From NCBI GenBank assembly GCA_026391525.1, contig JAPLEF010000060.1, positions 1 through 35,717 on the forward strand: a stretch of 35,717 bases of DNA, read 5' to 3'. The notes under the pieces were generated by a model. The model saw only the letters and a list, made by a program, of their open reading frames with translations, was not told the origin of the DNA and did no database searches. Positions 1 to 7,428 of the stretch are shown here, piece after piece. How positions within the stretch are numbered: position 1 is the stretch's first letter; each line of letters begins with the position of its first letter. A program made the translations under genes and the position numbers. The stretch comes from Sphingobacteriales bacterium. GTDB lineage: Bacteria > Bacteroidota > Bacteroidia > Chitinophagales > Chitinophagaceae.

Positions 1-168
1 CCTCATTGTACTATTTGTTTGATACCATCGGCATTTAAGATTTATAAAATATTGGCATCTTATATAAATCACATTGGTATTATTGTCAATTGATCAATGC
101 AAATTAAGCATGAAATTCTTAGTTCGCTAAAAGATAATTAAGAAAATAAACCGTGATGTTCAATAAGG

Positions 169-501
169 TTAGCGGGCAACTTGCTCAACCAGTTCATTCA
201 TGGAGATGCCCTGGTGGCTTTCTTCATAAACACATTCTCCATTACGGATAAGCAATACCTGTGGCGATTGATGATCTACCTTGAAATCTGCTGCAATCTG
301 ATCAGATAAGTTCCGGTAGGCCAGCAAATCGAGGTGATAAAATTGTATGCCCTGTGGTAAGCCACTTCGTTCAAGCCGGTTTTGCACCATGCTACTGATT
401 GAACAACGGGTGCTGTGTTTAAATATCACCTGAGGTACTGATCCGGATAACTGACGGATTTCCTCAAGTTGCTCTGGGGAGGTTAAACGGATCCAGGACA
501 T
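169..501 (-). CDS. ytxJ: Bacillithiol-system redox protein, YtxJ family (monothiol thioredoxin-like)
   Basis: The 110-residue protein has the small thioredoxin-like fold expected of YtxJ (DUF2847) proteins, which are associated with bacillithiol and are thought to reverse mixed disulfides on cytosolic proteins. The visible signature is KHSTRCSIS at residues 28-36, with a single candidate active-site cysteine at 33 and a serine instead of a second cysteine. Length is normal for the family and there is no signal peptide. The ATG at 501 follows the stop of a tiny lipoprotein gene by 9 bases, so the two are probably co-transcribed. The family call is firm; the exact substrate is unknown. Confidence 0.85.
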   Translation of the reverse strand: MSWIRLTSPEQLEEIRQLSGSVPQVIFKHSTRCSISSMVQNRLERSGLPQGIQFYHLDLLAYRNLSDQIAADFKVDHQSPQVLLIRNGECVYEESHQGISMNELVEQVAR

Positions 502-510
502 TTTTTGTTA

Positions 511-624
511 TTAATGAATGATTCTTTCCACACCCGGACAACCGGTTTTACGGCTTGATGCACAAGATGATAGCAGCGCTGCAGCAAGTGTAAAAATTAA
601 AGCAGCAAATAGCCATTTTTTCAT
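511..624 (-). CDS. Very small predicted lipoprotein (37 aa)
   Basis: This reading frame encodes 37 residues starting MKKWLFAALIFTLAAALL. It has a short basic N-terminus, a hydrophobic segment, and a lipobox-like LLSSC with the cysteine at residue 21, so lipidation by signal peptidase II is expected. The mature part is only 17 residues (CASSRKTGCPGVERIIH) and has a second cysteine at 29 in a GCPG setting. Tiny lipoproteins with a basic stretch before GCP are, from memory, common in Bacteroidota, but their function is not known to me. It sits 9 bases upstream of ytxJ, and a good -7 box lies 26 bases before its ATG. The promoter, start and lipobox all agree, which supports a real gene despite its length. 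Confidence 0.7.
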   Translation of the reverse strand: MKKWLFAALIFTLAAALLSSCASSRKTGCPGVERIIH

Positions 625-649
625 TTCGTCGGTTTTAGATATTATAAAA

Positions 650-657
650 CAAAAATA
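650..657 (-). promoter_or_regulatory. Bacteroidota -7 promoter box for the small lipoprotein/ytxJ pair
   Basis: On the minus strand this reads TATTTTTG, an exact match to the TAnnTTTG -7 consensus of the Bacteroidota primary sigma factor. The ATG of the small lipoprotein lies 25 bases further on. I see no clear TTG -33 element at the usual 19-base spacing, so this rests on one half-site. Confidence 0.45.
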
Positions 658-770
658 CGTTATTAGTGGGAAACGAAGAAAGACAGGAAAAATTACTTTT
701 GTTAATAAATTAATCGATTGTACTATCTTGCATTAAACACATCCTATTATCCACATAAAAAACCTTTCTG

Positions 771-1541
771 ATGCTTCAGTTAACCAGGCCACTTGCATTT
801 ATCGATTTAGAAACAACCGGAGTCAGTTTATCTACTGACCGTATTGTTGAGCTCGCCATAGTTAAATTGATGCCCGATGAAACGCGCCTCGTCAAACGTA
901 AACTGATCAATCCGCAAATACCGATTCCGGAAGCGTCTTCTGCCATCCATGGTATCACAGATGATATGGTGAAAGATGCTCCTAGTTTCAAACAGGCGGG
1001 AAATGAAATCAAGCAATTTTTAGAAAACTGCGATCTTGGAGGATACAACAGCAACCGATTCGATATCCCCATCCTGATGGAAGAATTCCTACGTGCAGGC
1101 ATGGATGTAGATTTAAGCAATCGCCGTATGGTTGATGTGCAGCATATTTTTTACACAATGGAACCCCGCACCCTTTCTGCTGCCTACAAATATTATTGTT
1201 CGAAAGAACTCGAAAATGCCCACAGTGCAGAAGCAGATGTGAATGCGACCATTGAAGTACTGCATGCACAAGTGGAACGTTATGAAAAACTGGGCGATTC
1301 TATCGACAGCATCCTGAGTACCATTGGTGAAGAAAAAATTGTTGATTATGCCCGCAGGTTTTCGTTCAATGAAAAAGGTATCGAAGTTTTCAACTTCGGC
1401 AAATTCAAGGGGATGGCGGTTACTGATGTGCTCAAAAAAGAACCTCAGTATTACGACTGGATGATGAAAGGAGATTTCCCGCTTCATACCAAACAAAAAC
1501 TGACGGAATTACTCAACAGGGCCCTGTTAAAAAATCATTGA
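771..1541 (+). CDS. DnaQ-like 3'-5' exonuclease with C-terminal DUF3820-type domain
   Basis: The 256-residue protein begins with an RNase T/DnaQ (DEDDh) exonuclease domain, residues about 8-165. The catalytic set is visible: D12 and E14 in FIDLETTG, D98 in NSNRFDIP, H151 and D156 in HSAEAD. Residues about 205-250 (FNFGKFKGMAV, then YYDWMMKGDFP) look like the small DUF3820 domain that often follows such nucleases. It is not fused to a polymerase, so it could act in proofreading, repair or RNA trimming; the substrate cannot be told from sequence. It is transcribed away from the lipoprotein/ytxJ pair. A hairpin overlaps its stop codon. Confidence 0.88.
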   Translation: MLQLTRPLAFIDLETTGVSLSTDRIVELAIVKLMPDETRLVKRKLINPQIPIPEASSAIHGITDDMVKDAPSFKQAGNEIKQFLENCDLGGYNSNRFDIPILMEEFLRAGMDVDLSNRRMVDVQHIFYTMEPRTLSAAYKYYCSKELENAHSAEADVNATIEVLHAQVERYEKLGDSIDSILSTIGEEKIVDYARRFSFNEKGIEVFNFGKFKGMAVTDVLKKEPQYYDWMMKGDFPLHTKQKLTELLNRALLKNH

Positions 1542-1564
1542 TCGAACAGGTAGCCGTTTTTTTT
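1520..1564 (+). terminator. Candidate intrinsic terminator overlapping the exonuclease stop codon
   Basis: GGCCCTGTT at 1520-1528 pairs with AACAGG at 1545-1550 and then GCC at 1553-1555, leaving a two-base bulge (TA). The 16-base loop contains the TGA stop, and eight T residues follow at 1557-1564. The shape fits an intrinsic terminator between the exonuclease and the next gene; the long loop and bulge lower confidence. Confidence 0.45.
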
Positions 1565-1617
1565 CCTTGATGTTGAAAGCGATAACACTTACTTTTGATA
1601 TTTAACGAAATCGCCTT

Positions 1618-2403
1618 TTGGAAAAAATTGTAATCATACCCACTTATAATGAGAAGGAGAATATTGAAGCCATCATACATGCTGTATTTTCGCTTCACAA
1701 AGGTTTTCATGTACTGATTATCGATGACGGATCGCCTGATGGCACGGCACTGTTGGTAAAAAATCTGTTCCCCAAATATCCCGGACAATTATTTCTTGAA
1801 GAGCGAAGGGGCAAATTAGGTTTGGGAACCGCATATATTCATGGATTTCGTTGGTGCCTCAACAAAGGATACCGGTTCATTTTTGAAATGGATGCCGATT
1901 TTTCGCACAACCCATCAGATCTGGAAAGGCTTTACCAGGCTTGTACAAACGGAGCTGATGTAGCTGTTGGTTCAAGATATGTTAAAGGTGGAGCAGTTGA
2001 AAACTGGCCTTCAAACCGTATCGCATTGTCGAAAGGCGCTTCGCTCTATACCCGTATCATCACCTGGATGCCGGTACAGGATCCAACTGCAGGATTTGTA
2101 GGTTACCGGCGGGAAGTTTTGGAAATGATCAATCTGGATAAGATCAGTTTCGTCGGCTATGCGTTCCAGATAGAAATGAAATTCGCTGCCTGGAAACTGG
2201 GTTTCTTAATAAAGGAAGTTCCCATCACTTTTGTAGACCGGAAACTGGGTGCCTCAAAAATGAATAAAGGCATCATCAAAGAAGGCGTTCTTGGCGTATT
2301 ACAACTGCGATGGCAAAGCTTGTTTAAAAATTACCGCAGCCAGGTTTCCAACAAAGTCATTCCTGCAGAAATATTGGTAAACACGCAGGATGCAGGCCTG
2401 TAG
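1618..2403 (+). CDS. Polyprenol monophosphomannose synthase-like GT2 glycosyltransferase
   Basis: The 261-residue protein is a GT-A fold family 2 glycosyltransferase of the dolichol-phosphate-mannose synthase type, which moves a sugar from a nucleotide donor to a polyprenyl phosphate at the inner face of the membrane. Visible motifs are IIPTYNEKENI near the start, DDGSPDGT at 36-43, and the metal-binding DAD at 92-94 followed by FSHNPSDL. The C-terminal half has AFQIEMKF and FVDRKLGASKM, typical of this family. There is no C-terminal membrane domain, as in soluble synthases. The start is TTG at 1618, because an in-frame stop lies at 1603-1605 with no ATG between. The donor sugar is inferred only. 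Confidence 0.85.
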   Translation: MEKIVIIPTYNEKENIEAIIHAVFSLHKGFHVLIIDDGSPDGTALLVKNLFPKYPGQLFLEERRGKLGLGTAYIHGFRWCLNKGYRFIFEMDADFSHNPSDLERLYQACTNGADVAVGSRYVKGGAVENWPSNRIALSKGASLYTRIITWMPVQDPTAGFVGYRREVLEMINLDKISFVGYAFQIEMKFAAWKLGFLIKEVPITFVDRKLGASKMNKGIIKEGVLGVLQLRWQSLFKNYRSQVSNKVIPAEILVNTQDAGL

Positions 2404-2425
2404 TACACTTTATAGTTTGATTTGA

Positions 2426-3334
2426 TTACAGTTTCCCTTTAAACCCCGGATGAAATTCCCGTAAAGTCTGGCGCAAATAATCACGGTCCAGATGCGTATA
2501 TATTTCTGTTGTAGTGATACTTTCATGACCGAGCATTTCCTGAACAGCACGTAAATCGGCACCGCCTTCAACCAGGTGTGTAGCAAATGAATGCCGGAAG
2601 GTATGTGGTGAAACCACTTTGTTAATACCTGCTTTGCTCACCAGTTGTTTGAGCACGAGGAAAATCATTACCCTGGTAAGTCCCCTTCCCCTTCTGTTCA
2701 GGAAAAGGATGTCTTCCTGGCCTAAGGCAATACTTTGTTTGTTCCGTATGTTTTGTTTATAGATATTGATATGCCTGATGGCTGAAGAACCAATCGGAAC
2801 CAGCCTTTGTTTGTCGCCTTTGCCGATCACTTTGATAAAACCTACATCCAGGTATAAATTACTGATACGCAAATTAACCAGTTCGCTTACTCTCAATCCG
2901 CAGCTGTACATCGTTTCAAAAATGGCTTTATTGCGAACACCTTCAGCCTTACTCAAATCGATAGCTGCAATAATTTGATCAATCTCTTCAAAAGAAAGGG
3001 TATCGGGTAATAAGCGTTTCAGTTTTGGGGATTCCATCAAAACGGTGGGATCCTGCGAACTGATTTGTTCCAGCACGCAATAACGATAAAAGCTCCTCAG
3101 TCCGGAAATGATCCTGGCCTGTGAAGTTGCCGTCATGCCCAATTCGTTAATCCATTTGATGAAAGCTTCAAGTTGTTTCAATGTGATGTCACCGGGCTTG
3201 GGTTCAGTTTCCTGAAGCGATAAGTACGCTGTAAACTTATTGATATCATGGAGATAGGCATCAACAGAATGATCGGCCAATGATTTCTCCAGTTGTAACC
3301 AGGCTTTAAATCCTTTTTTGTAACTATCCCACAT
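2426..3334 (-). CDS. xerD: Tyrosine recombinase, XerD-like
   Basis: At 302 residues this is the normal size for XerC/XerD, the recombinases that resolve chromosome dimers at dif. Residues about 4-90 form the SAM-like core-binding domain and about 110-295 the catalytic domain. The full catalytic set is present: R148 (GLRVSEL), K172 (GKGDKQR), H244 and R247 (HTFRHSF), H270 (LGHESI) and nucleophile Y279 (IYTH). The flanks are housekeeping genes with no integrase-type att repeats or phage genes, so a chromosomal Xer role is more likely than a mobile element. XerD rather than XerC is a judgement from overall sequence character. Confidence 0.88.
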   Translation of the reverse strand: MWDSYKKGFKAWLQLEKSLADHSVDAYLHDINKFTAYLSLQETEPKPGDITLKQLEAFIKWINELGMTATSQARIISGLRSFYRYCVLEQISSQDPTVLMESPKLKRLLPDTLSFEEIDQIIAAIDLSKAEGVRNKAIFETMYSCGLRVSELVNLRISNLYLDVGFIKVIGKGDKQRLVPIGSSAIRHINIYKQNIRNKQSIALGQEDILFLNRRGRGLTRVMIFLVLKQLVSKAGINKVVSPHTFRHSFATHLVEGGADLRAVQEMLGHESITTTEIYTHLDRDYLRQTLREFHPGFKGKL

Positions 3335-3418
3335 AATATATTTTCCTGCCGGTTGATGATGACATTTATTTAAACATTATTTTCGTCGTATCATAAACAT
3401 CACGCAATAATTACTTTC

Positions 3419-3922
3419 ATGCTCAATACGCAACTCAGGAGTTTCAAAAGAAAGCTGCCGCTTTTTAGAAAACCTTTCCGCCGATTTATTAATTACATAG
3501 ATAACAACAGTCCGAAAGGGCTCGACCCACTGCTTCCCGAACTTGAAAAAGAAGTTTGGGCTGAAGTAGACTGTTTATCATGTGCCAACTGTTGCAAAAA
3601 GATGACGCCCACTTTTACCAGTAAAGATATCAAAAGAATTGCTGCCCATTTCAATCAATCGCCTGCTGAATTCACAGAGAAATGGTTAACAAAAGATTCG
3701 GATGGAGATCTGGTGAATGTAAAACGCCCTTGTCAGTTTTTAAATTTATCCGATAACAAGTGTTCCATTTATGAAATCCGACCAGCAGATTGCGCAGGCT
3801 TTCCGCATCTTACCAAAAAGAAATGGAGCGACTATGCCGATACCCACAAACAGAACATTGATTATTGCCCGGCTACTTTCAAAATGGTTGAAAAAATGGT
3901 AGCCCGCATCGAATTTAAATAA
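3419..3922 (+). CDS. YkgJ family cysteine-cluster protein
   Basis: The 167-residue protein carries the cysteine pattern of the YkgJ (CxxCxxCC) family, thought to bind a metal or iron-sulfur centre; the function is not established. Cysteines lie at 52, 55, 58 and 59 (CLSCANCC), then 105, 115 (NKCSIYEIRP), 125 (ADCAGFPH) and 150 (DYCPAT). Eight cysteines in this spacing are diagnostic. The first 50 residues are basic and family-variable. It is divergent from the xerD-like gene and ends 16 bases from the convergent yraN. Confidence 0.85.
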   Translation: MLNTQLRSFKRKLPLFRKPFRRFINYIDNNSPKGLDPLLPELEKEVWAEVDCLSCANCCKKMTPTFTSKDIKRIAAHFNQSPAEFTEKWLTKDSDGDLVNVKRPCQFLNLSDNKCSIYEIRPADCAGFPHLTKKKWSDYADTHKQNIDYCPATFKMVEKMVARIEFK

Positions 3923-3938
3923 GTTCTGCCCTTTTTTT

Positions 3939-4289
3939 CTACAGATAAACATCCGGTATCAGGAAGTAAGCTATCGGTTCGCTAAGTGTGATTGCCAAAA
4001 TATCAAACTGAATCCATTTCCATTCGGGATGAATCTGCAGATAAACTTCCGCAGCACTGGTGAGGTATCTGATTTTTTTTACATCTACTTCATCTTCCGG
4101 ATAACCAAAGCGATTGCTGGTTTTGGTTTTCACTTCTATAAAATGAAGCATCTTGCCCTTGTTGGCAATAAGGTCTATTTCCCAATGGCTGTGTCGCCAG
4201 TTCTGGTGCAGGATCTGGTAATCTAATGCTTTAAAATAAGCCAGTGCCAACTCCTCCCCTTTTTTGCCTGTCTCGATATGTTTGCTCAT
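3939..4289 (-). CDS. yraN: YraN family protein (UPF0102), endonuclease-like fold
   Basis: With the ATG at 4289 the protein is 116 residues, the usual YraN size. An open frame continues 23 codons upstream, but that stretch has no family resemblance, while MSKHIETGKKGEELALAY is the classic YraN opening. Residues 5-100 resemble a Holliday-junction-resolvase/PD-(D/E)xK fold: GKKGEELA, then HWEIDLIA with the likely metal-binding Asp, and LHFIEVKTKT with the E-x-K pair. The cellular role is not well defined in any organism I know of. It is convergent with the YkgJ-type gene. Confidence 0.88.
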   Translation of the reverse strand: MSKHIETGKKGEELALAYFKALDYQILHQNWRHSHWEIDLIANKGKMLHFIEVKTKTSNRFGYPEDEVDVKKIRYLTSAAEVYLQIHPEWKWIQFDILAITLSEPIAYFLIPDVYL

Positions 4290-4371
4290 CTTTAAAATTA
4301 GGCAACGTTTAAATCCACAGTATGAGGAAAAAACGATGAAAAAGGAATGATAAAACAAAGCCTGAATTGCT

Positions 4372-4379
4372 TAATTTTG
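4372..4379 (+). promoter_or_regulatory. -7 promoter box for the DUF6580 gene
   Basis: TAATTTTG is an exact TAnnTTTG match, 16 bases before the preferred ATG at 4396. No convincing TTG -33 element is seen, so transcription would start very near the coding region. Confidence 0.4.
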
Positions 4380-4395
4380 GCGAAAATTGATGATA

Positions 4396-4941
4396 ATGTC
4401 TCAAAACAAGTTGAATATACTGATGGCTGTTGTGCTGATTATTTTTGCTGCTTTCATGAAAGTACTTACCTACCCTCATAGCTTTAATCCGATCATTGCC
4501 ATCTCTTTATTCAGTGGGGCTATGATTACTGATCGTAAAATGGCATTTGCCATGCCGCTGCTTGCCATGTTTTTTTCAGATGTTATTTTTGAAGTGTTCA
4601 ATATCGCTCCCGGTTTTTACGGGTGGGCACAAATCGGTAATTATGCCTCATTACTTGCAGTAACCTTACTGGGCTTTGCGATGAAAAAAATAACCGTATT
4701 GCATGTAGTTGGGTTTTCAATTGCCTCTTCTCTTTTATTTTTTGTTTTGAGCAATACCAATGTATTCGTATTCGACACTTACCCTACTTACGGAAGTGGT
4801 TTCAATGGCTGGGCAAAATGTTTATTGGCAGGCATACCGTTTGTAAAAAATGGATTGATCACTGATCTTTGTTTCAGTACCATTCTTTTTGGAGGATATG
4901 TTTTAATGCAAAAAACGTTTACCCGCAAAGTGATTGCCTGA
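4396..4941 (+). CDS. DUF6580 family multi-pass membrane protein (putative transporter component)
   Basis: The 181-residue protein is almost entirely hydrophobic, with about five predicted transmembrane segments and short charged loops. Recognisable features are PHSFNPIIAISLFSGAMI early and PLLAMFFSDVIFE in the third segment, as in DUF6580 proteins of Bacteroidota. These resemble S-components of ECF vitamin transporters in size and topology, but no substrate-binding evidence is visible and no ECF energising module is nearby. A TTG, two ATGs and an ATA crowd the start; ATG at 4396, giving MSQNKLN, is preferred. It is convergent with rnhA. Confidence 0.72.
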   Translation: MSQNKLNILMAVVLIIFAAFMKVLTYPHSFNPIIAISLFSGAMITDRKMAFAMPLLAMFFSDVIFEVFNIAPGFYGWAQIGNYASLLAVTLLGFAMKKITVLHVVGFSIASSLLFFVLSNTNVFVFDTYPTYGSGFNGWAKCLLAGIPFVKNGLITDLCFSTILFGGYVLMQKTFTRKVIA

Positions 4942-4962
4942 GTTTTTTTCTGAAGATTCAAA

Positions 4963-5433
4963 TTAATATCCCTTTTCATAACCCTCATCGGTTAGTAATC
5001 CTTTACCTGAAGCTGCAGTTGTAGCCAGTTCATCGCAACGGTTATTGTAGGGATTATCTGCATGACCTTTCACCCAATGCATTTTGATTTGAAAAGACAT
5101 AGCGAGTTGGTGATATCGTCGCCATAGGTCGGGATTCTTTTTCCCAGCTTTGAAATTGGTGCGCATCCAGTTTGTAAGCCATCCTTCTTCGATGGCACGA
5201 ACTACGTACTGGCTATCGGAATAGATATTAACAGGAATATGCTTTTTGGTAATGGCTTCCAATCCGGCAATCACGGCCATGAGTTCCATACGGTTGTTGG
5301 TGGTAAGCCGATATCCTGCAGAAAGCTCTTTACTATGTTGGCCATACATGAGAATGGTACCATAGCCTCCCGGGCCCGGGTTTCCTCTTGATGAGCCATC
5401 AGTATAAATAGTTATGGATGAAAGTAACGACAT
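4963..5433 (-). CDS. rnhA: Ribonuclease HI
   Basis: The 156-residue protein cleaves RNA in RNA-DNA hybrids. Catalytic residues are present: D12 in YTDGSSRGNPGPGG, E50 in NNRMELMA, D73 in YSDSQYV, H124 in WVKGHADNPYNN, and D134 in CDELA. Length and motif order match bacterial type 1 RNase HI. I chose ATG at 5433 over the TTG codon immediately before it. It lies 47 bases downstream of the acyl-CoA carboxylase gene's end on the opposite side of the convergent DUF6580 gene, so read-through from the carboxylase is not excluded. Confidence 0.93.
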   Translation of the reverse strand: MSLLSSITIYTDGSSRGNPGPGGYGTILMYGQHSKELSAGYRLTTNNRMELMAVIAGLEAITKKHIPVNIYSDSQYVVRAIEEGWLTNWMRTNFKAGKKNPDLWRRYHQLAMSFQIKMHWVKGHADNPYNNRCDELATTAASGKGLLTDEGYEKGY

Positions 5434-5480
5434 CAATTAAGTGAAATGAAATAATTGCTGATGCAGGAATACCATGTTAT

Positions 5481-7109
5481 TTAAACCTGTACCACTCCCA
5501 TCCTGAAAGGTTCTATCACAGGGTTCAAATTAGCAGCAGCGATTCCTTCTGCAATTACGGTTCGGGTTTGGGCAGGATCGATAATAGCATCTACCCATAA
5601 CCGTGATGCTGCATAAAACGGTTTCGTCTGCCTTGTATAATTGTCGCTGATCCTGTTCAGCAATTCCATTTCTGCTTCAGGTGTAACTACCTCGCCTTTT
5701 GCTTTCATACCAGCCACCTGAATCTGCAACATGGTTTTTGCTGCTTGCTCACCACCCATCACGGCGATTTTTGCAGAAGGCCAGGCATAAATGAATCTCG
5801 GATCATAGGCCTTGCCACACATGGCATAGTTTCCGGCTCCATAAGAATTGCCCACGATGATGGTGATTTTAGGCACAACAGAATTGGCAACGGCGTTAAC
5901 CAGTTTCGCGCCATCTTTTATGATGCCTGCATGCTCACTGCGGCTGCCCACCATGAAACCGGTTACATCCTGTAAAAAAACAAGCGGTATTTTCTTTTGG
6001 TTGCAATTCATGATGAAACGGGCTGCCTTATCGGCGCTGTCGTTGTAAATTACCCCTCCCATTTGCATCTCTCCCTTCTTACTTTTCACCACAATCCGCT
6101 GATTGGCTACGATACCAACTGCCCATCCTTCTATGCGTGCATATCCGCAGATGATCGTTTTGCCATAATCTTTTTTGAATTCATCCAAGCTTCCTTCATC
6201 AACAATACAATTGATGAGATCGACCATATTATAAGGCTTGCTGTTTCCTTCTGCCTGTATCCCATAAATAGCCGATTTATTTCCAACTGGAGGCTTTGCT
6301 TCTGCCCTGTTAAAGCCAGCAAGTGAAGCCGGTCCTAATTTATCCATGATGCGTTTCACCTGATCGAGGCATTCTTCTTCAGTTTTGAACCTATAATCGG
6401 CAATACCCGAAATTTCGGTATGGGTTACCGAACCGCCGAGGGTTTCGGCATCAATATCTTCACCGATAGCTGCTTTAACCAGGTATGGCCCGGCCAAAAA
6501 GATAGAACCCGCATTTTCTACCATCAGGGTTTCATCACTCATGATGGGTAGGTACGCTCCTCCGGCCACACAAGCCCCCGTTACGGCAGCGATTTGTGGG
6601 ATACCCATTGCGCTCATTTTGGCATTGTTACGGAAGATGCGCCCGAAGTGCTCCTTATCAGGAAAAATTTCATCCTGTAAAGGCAAATAAACACCTGCAC
6701 TGTCTACCAGATAAATCACCGGTAAATGATTTTCCATGGCGATTTCCTGCATGCGGAGGTTCTTCTTTCCGGTGATAGGAAACCATGCTCCTGCTTTTAC
6801 GGTTTGGTCGTTGGCCAAAATAACACACTGGCGGCCACTTACATAGCCTATACCGCTTACGGTTCCGCCGGCAGGGCAACCGCCGTGTTCCTCGTACATT
6901 TCGTATCCTGCGAAAGCACCGATTTCGATAAAGGGTTTATCTTCATCAAGCAAGTAACGGAGCCTTTCTCTGGCGGTAAGTTTGTTTTTTTCTTTCTGCT
7001 TTTGGGCTGCTTTTAAACCGCCACCCTCTTCAATTTTCTCCAGTTTCTGGCGCACATTGCTCCAGGCCATTTTCATGGCATCCTCGTTACGGTTGAATTC
7101 GTTGCTCAT
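5481..7109 (-). CDS. Acyl-CoA carboxylase beta (carboxyltransferase) subunit, methylcrotonoyl-CoA type
   Basis: The 542-residue protein has the two crotonase-like halves of a biotin-dependent carboxyltransferase, which moves the carboxyl group from biotin to an acyl-CoA. N-half motifs include LTARERLRYLLDE, HGGCPAGGTVSGIGY and YLVDSAGVYLPLQDE, followed by HFGRIFRNNAKMSAMGIPQ; C-half motifs include FLQDVTGFMVGS and GNSYGAGNYAMCG. The 'lvDSaG..lp.QdE.FPD..HFGRIF' arrangement and length fit methylcrotonoyl-CoA carboxylase beta better than propionyl-CoA carboxylase. The biotin-carrying alpha subunit is not in this window. The role would be leucine breakdown, but substrate choice is inferred. Confidence 0.85.
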   Translation of the reverse strand: MSNEFNRNEDAMKMAWSNVRQKLEKIEEGGGLKAAQKQKEKNKLTARERLRYLLDEDKPFIEIGAFAGYEMYEEHGGCPAGGTVSGIGYVSGRQCVILANDQTVKAGAWFPITGKKNLRMQEIAMENHLPVIYLVDSAGVYLPLQDEIFPDKEHFGRIFRNNAKMSAMGIPQIAAVTGACVAGGAYLPIMSDETLMVENAGSIFLAGPYLVKAAIGEDIDAETLGGSVTHTEISGIADYRFKTEEECLDQVKRIMDKLGPASLAGFNRAEAKPPVGNKSAIYGIQAEGNSKPYNMVDLINCIVDEGSLDEFKKDYGKTIICGYARIEGWAVGIVANQRIVVKSKKGEMQMGGVIYNDSADKAARFIMNCNQKKIPLVFLQDVTGFMVGSRSEHAGIIKDGAKLVNAVANSVVPKITIIVGNSYGAGNYAMCGKAYDPRFIYAWPSAKIAVMGGEQAAKTMLQIQVAGMKAKGEVVTPEAEMELLNRISDNYTRQTKPFYAASRLWVDAIIDPAQTRTVIAEGIAAANLNPVIEPFRMGVVQV

Positions 7110-7428
7110 ACTGTTGATCTGTTTAATACTTTGGCGGCAAATTACGACTGCAATTTTAATTTCAGCTTTAAAGGATCTAACTAAATCGAGAGTTGCTGAA
7201 TATTTTACCCATTATTTAATTGCACTGTGCAGAAATTGATCCTCAGGATAGAATGCGTTCACTATAAGGCAAAATGGCTTTTTAGCTTATTGCCTACTTC
7301 ACTCAATATTTTTAAACGCAAAACAAGTAAAAACAATACAATTGGCTTTGAAAATTGAAAAATACGCTTTTTTTATAATCGATTTTGTCATTATATTTAC
7401 AGCAAAAATCAACCTAAAACAAAATGGC
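7110..7428. other. Divergent intergenic region between carboxylase beta and the secreted protease
   Basis: This 319-base AT-rich gap serves two divergent genes. I see no open frame with family resemblance, no RNA gene and no strong hairpin. On the plus strand TATATTTA at 7392-7399 is one base off the -7 consensus and lies 29 bases before the protease ATG, but lacks a good -33 element. On the carboxylase side only an imperfect box (GTAATTTG) is seen near 7137-7144. Confidence 0.5.

Noticed and set aside
1-168. AT-rich left edge as a replication origin or attachment site
   Set aside because: Only short palindromes such as ATTGATCAAT are seen; no DnaA-box cluster or direct repeats.
518-736. 72-codon plus-strand open frame at the left of the window
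   Set aside because: It overlaps the lipoprotein gene antisense, has no family resemblance, and its residues look like a reverse translation of the real minus-strand gene.
1113-1496. 127-codon minus-strand frame inside the exonuclease gene
   Set aside because: It is an antisense shadow of a gene with clear catalytic motifs, with no recognisable domain.
1515-1528. Perfect palindrome AACAGGGCCCTGTT as an operator
   Set aside because: It has no loop, lies inside coding sequence, and part of it is better explained as the terminator stem.
2426-3334. The tyrosine recombinase as sign of an integrated mobile element
   Set aside because: Length and motifs fit a housekeeping XerD-like protein; no tRNA-end repeat, phage gene or att-like repeat flanks it.
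4290-4358. 23-codon N-terminal extension of YraN
   Set aside because: The extension has no family similarity and the MSKHIETGKKGEE start is typical.
7342-7428. 29-codon N-terminal extension of the metalloprotease
   Set aside because: The extension would bury the clean signal peptide starting MKKTLLL.
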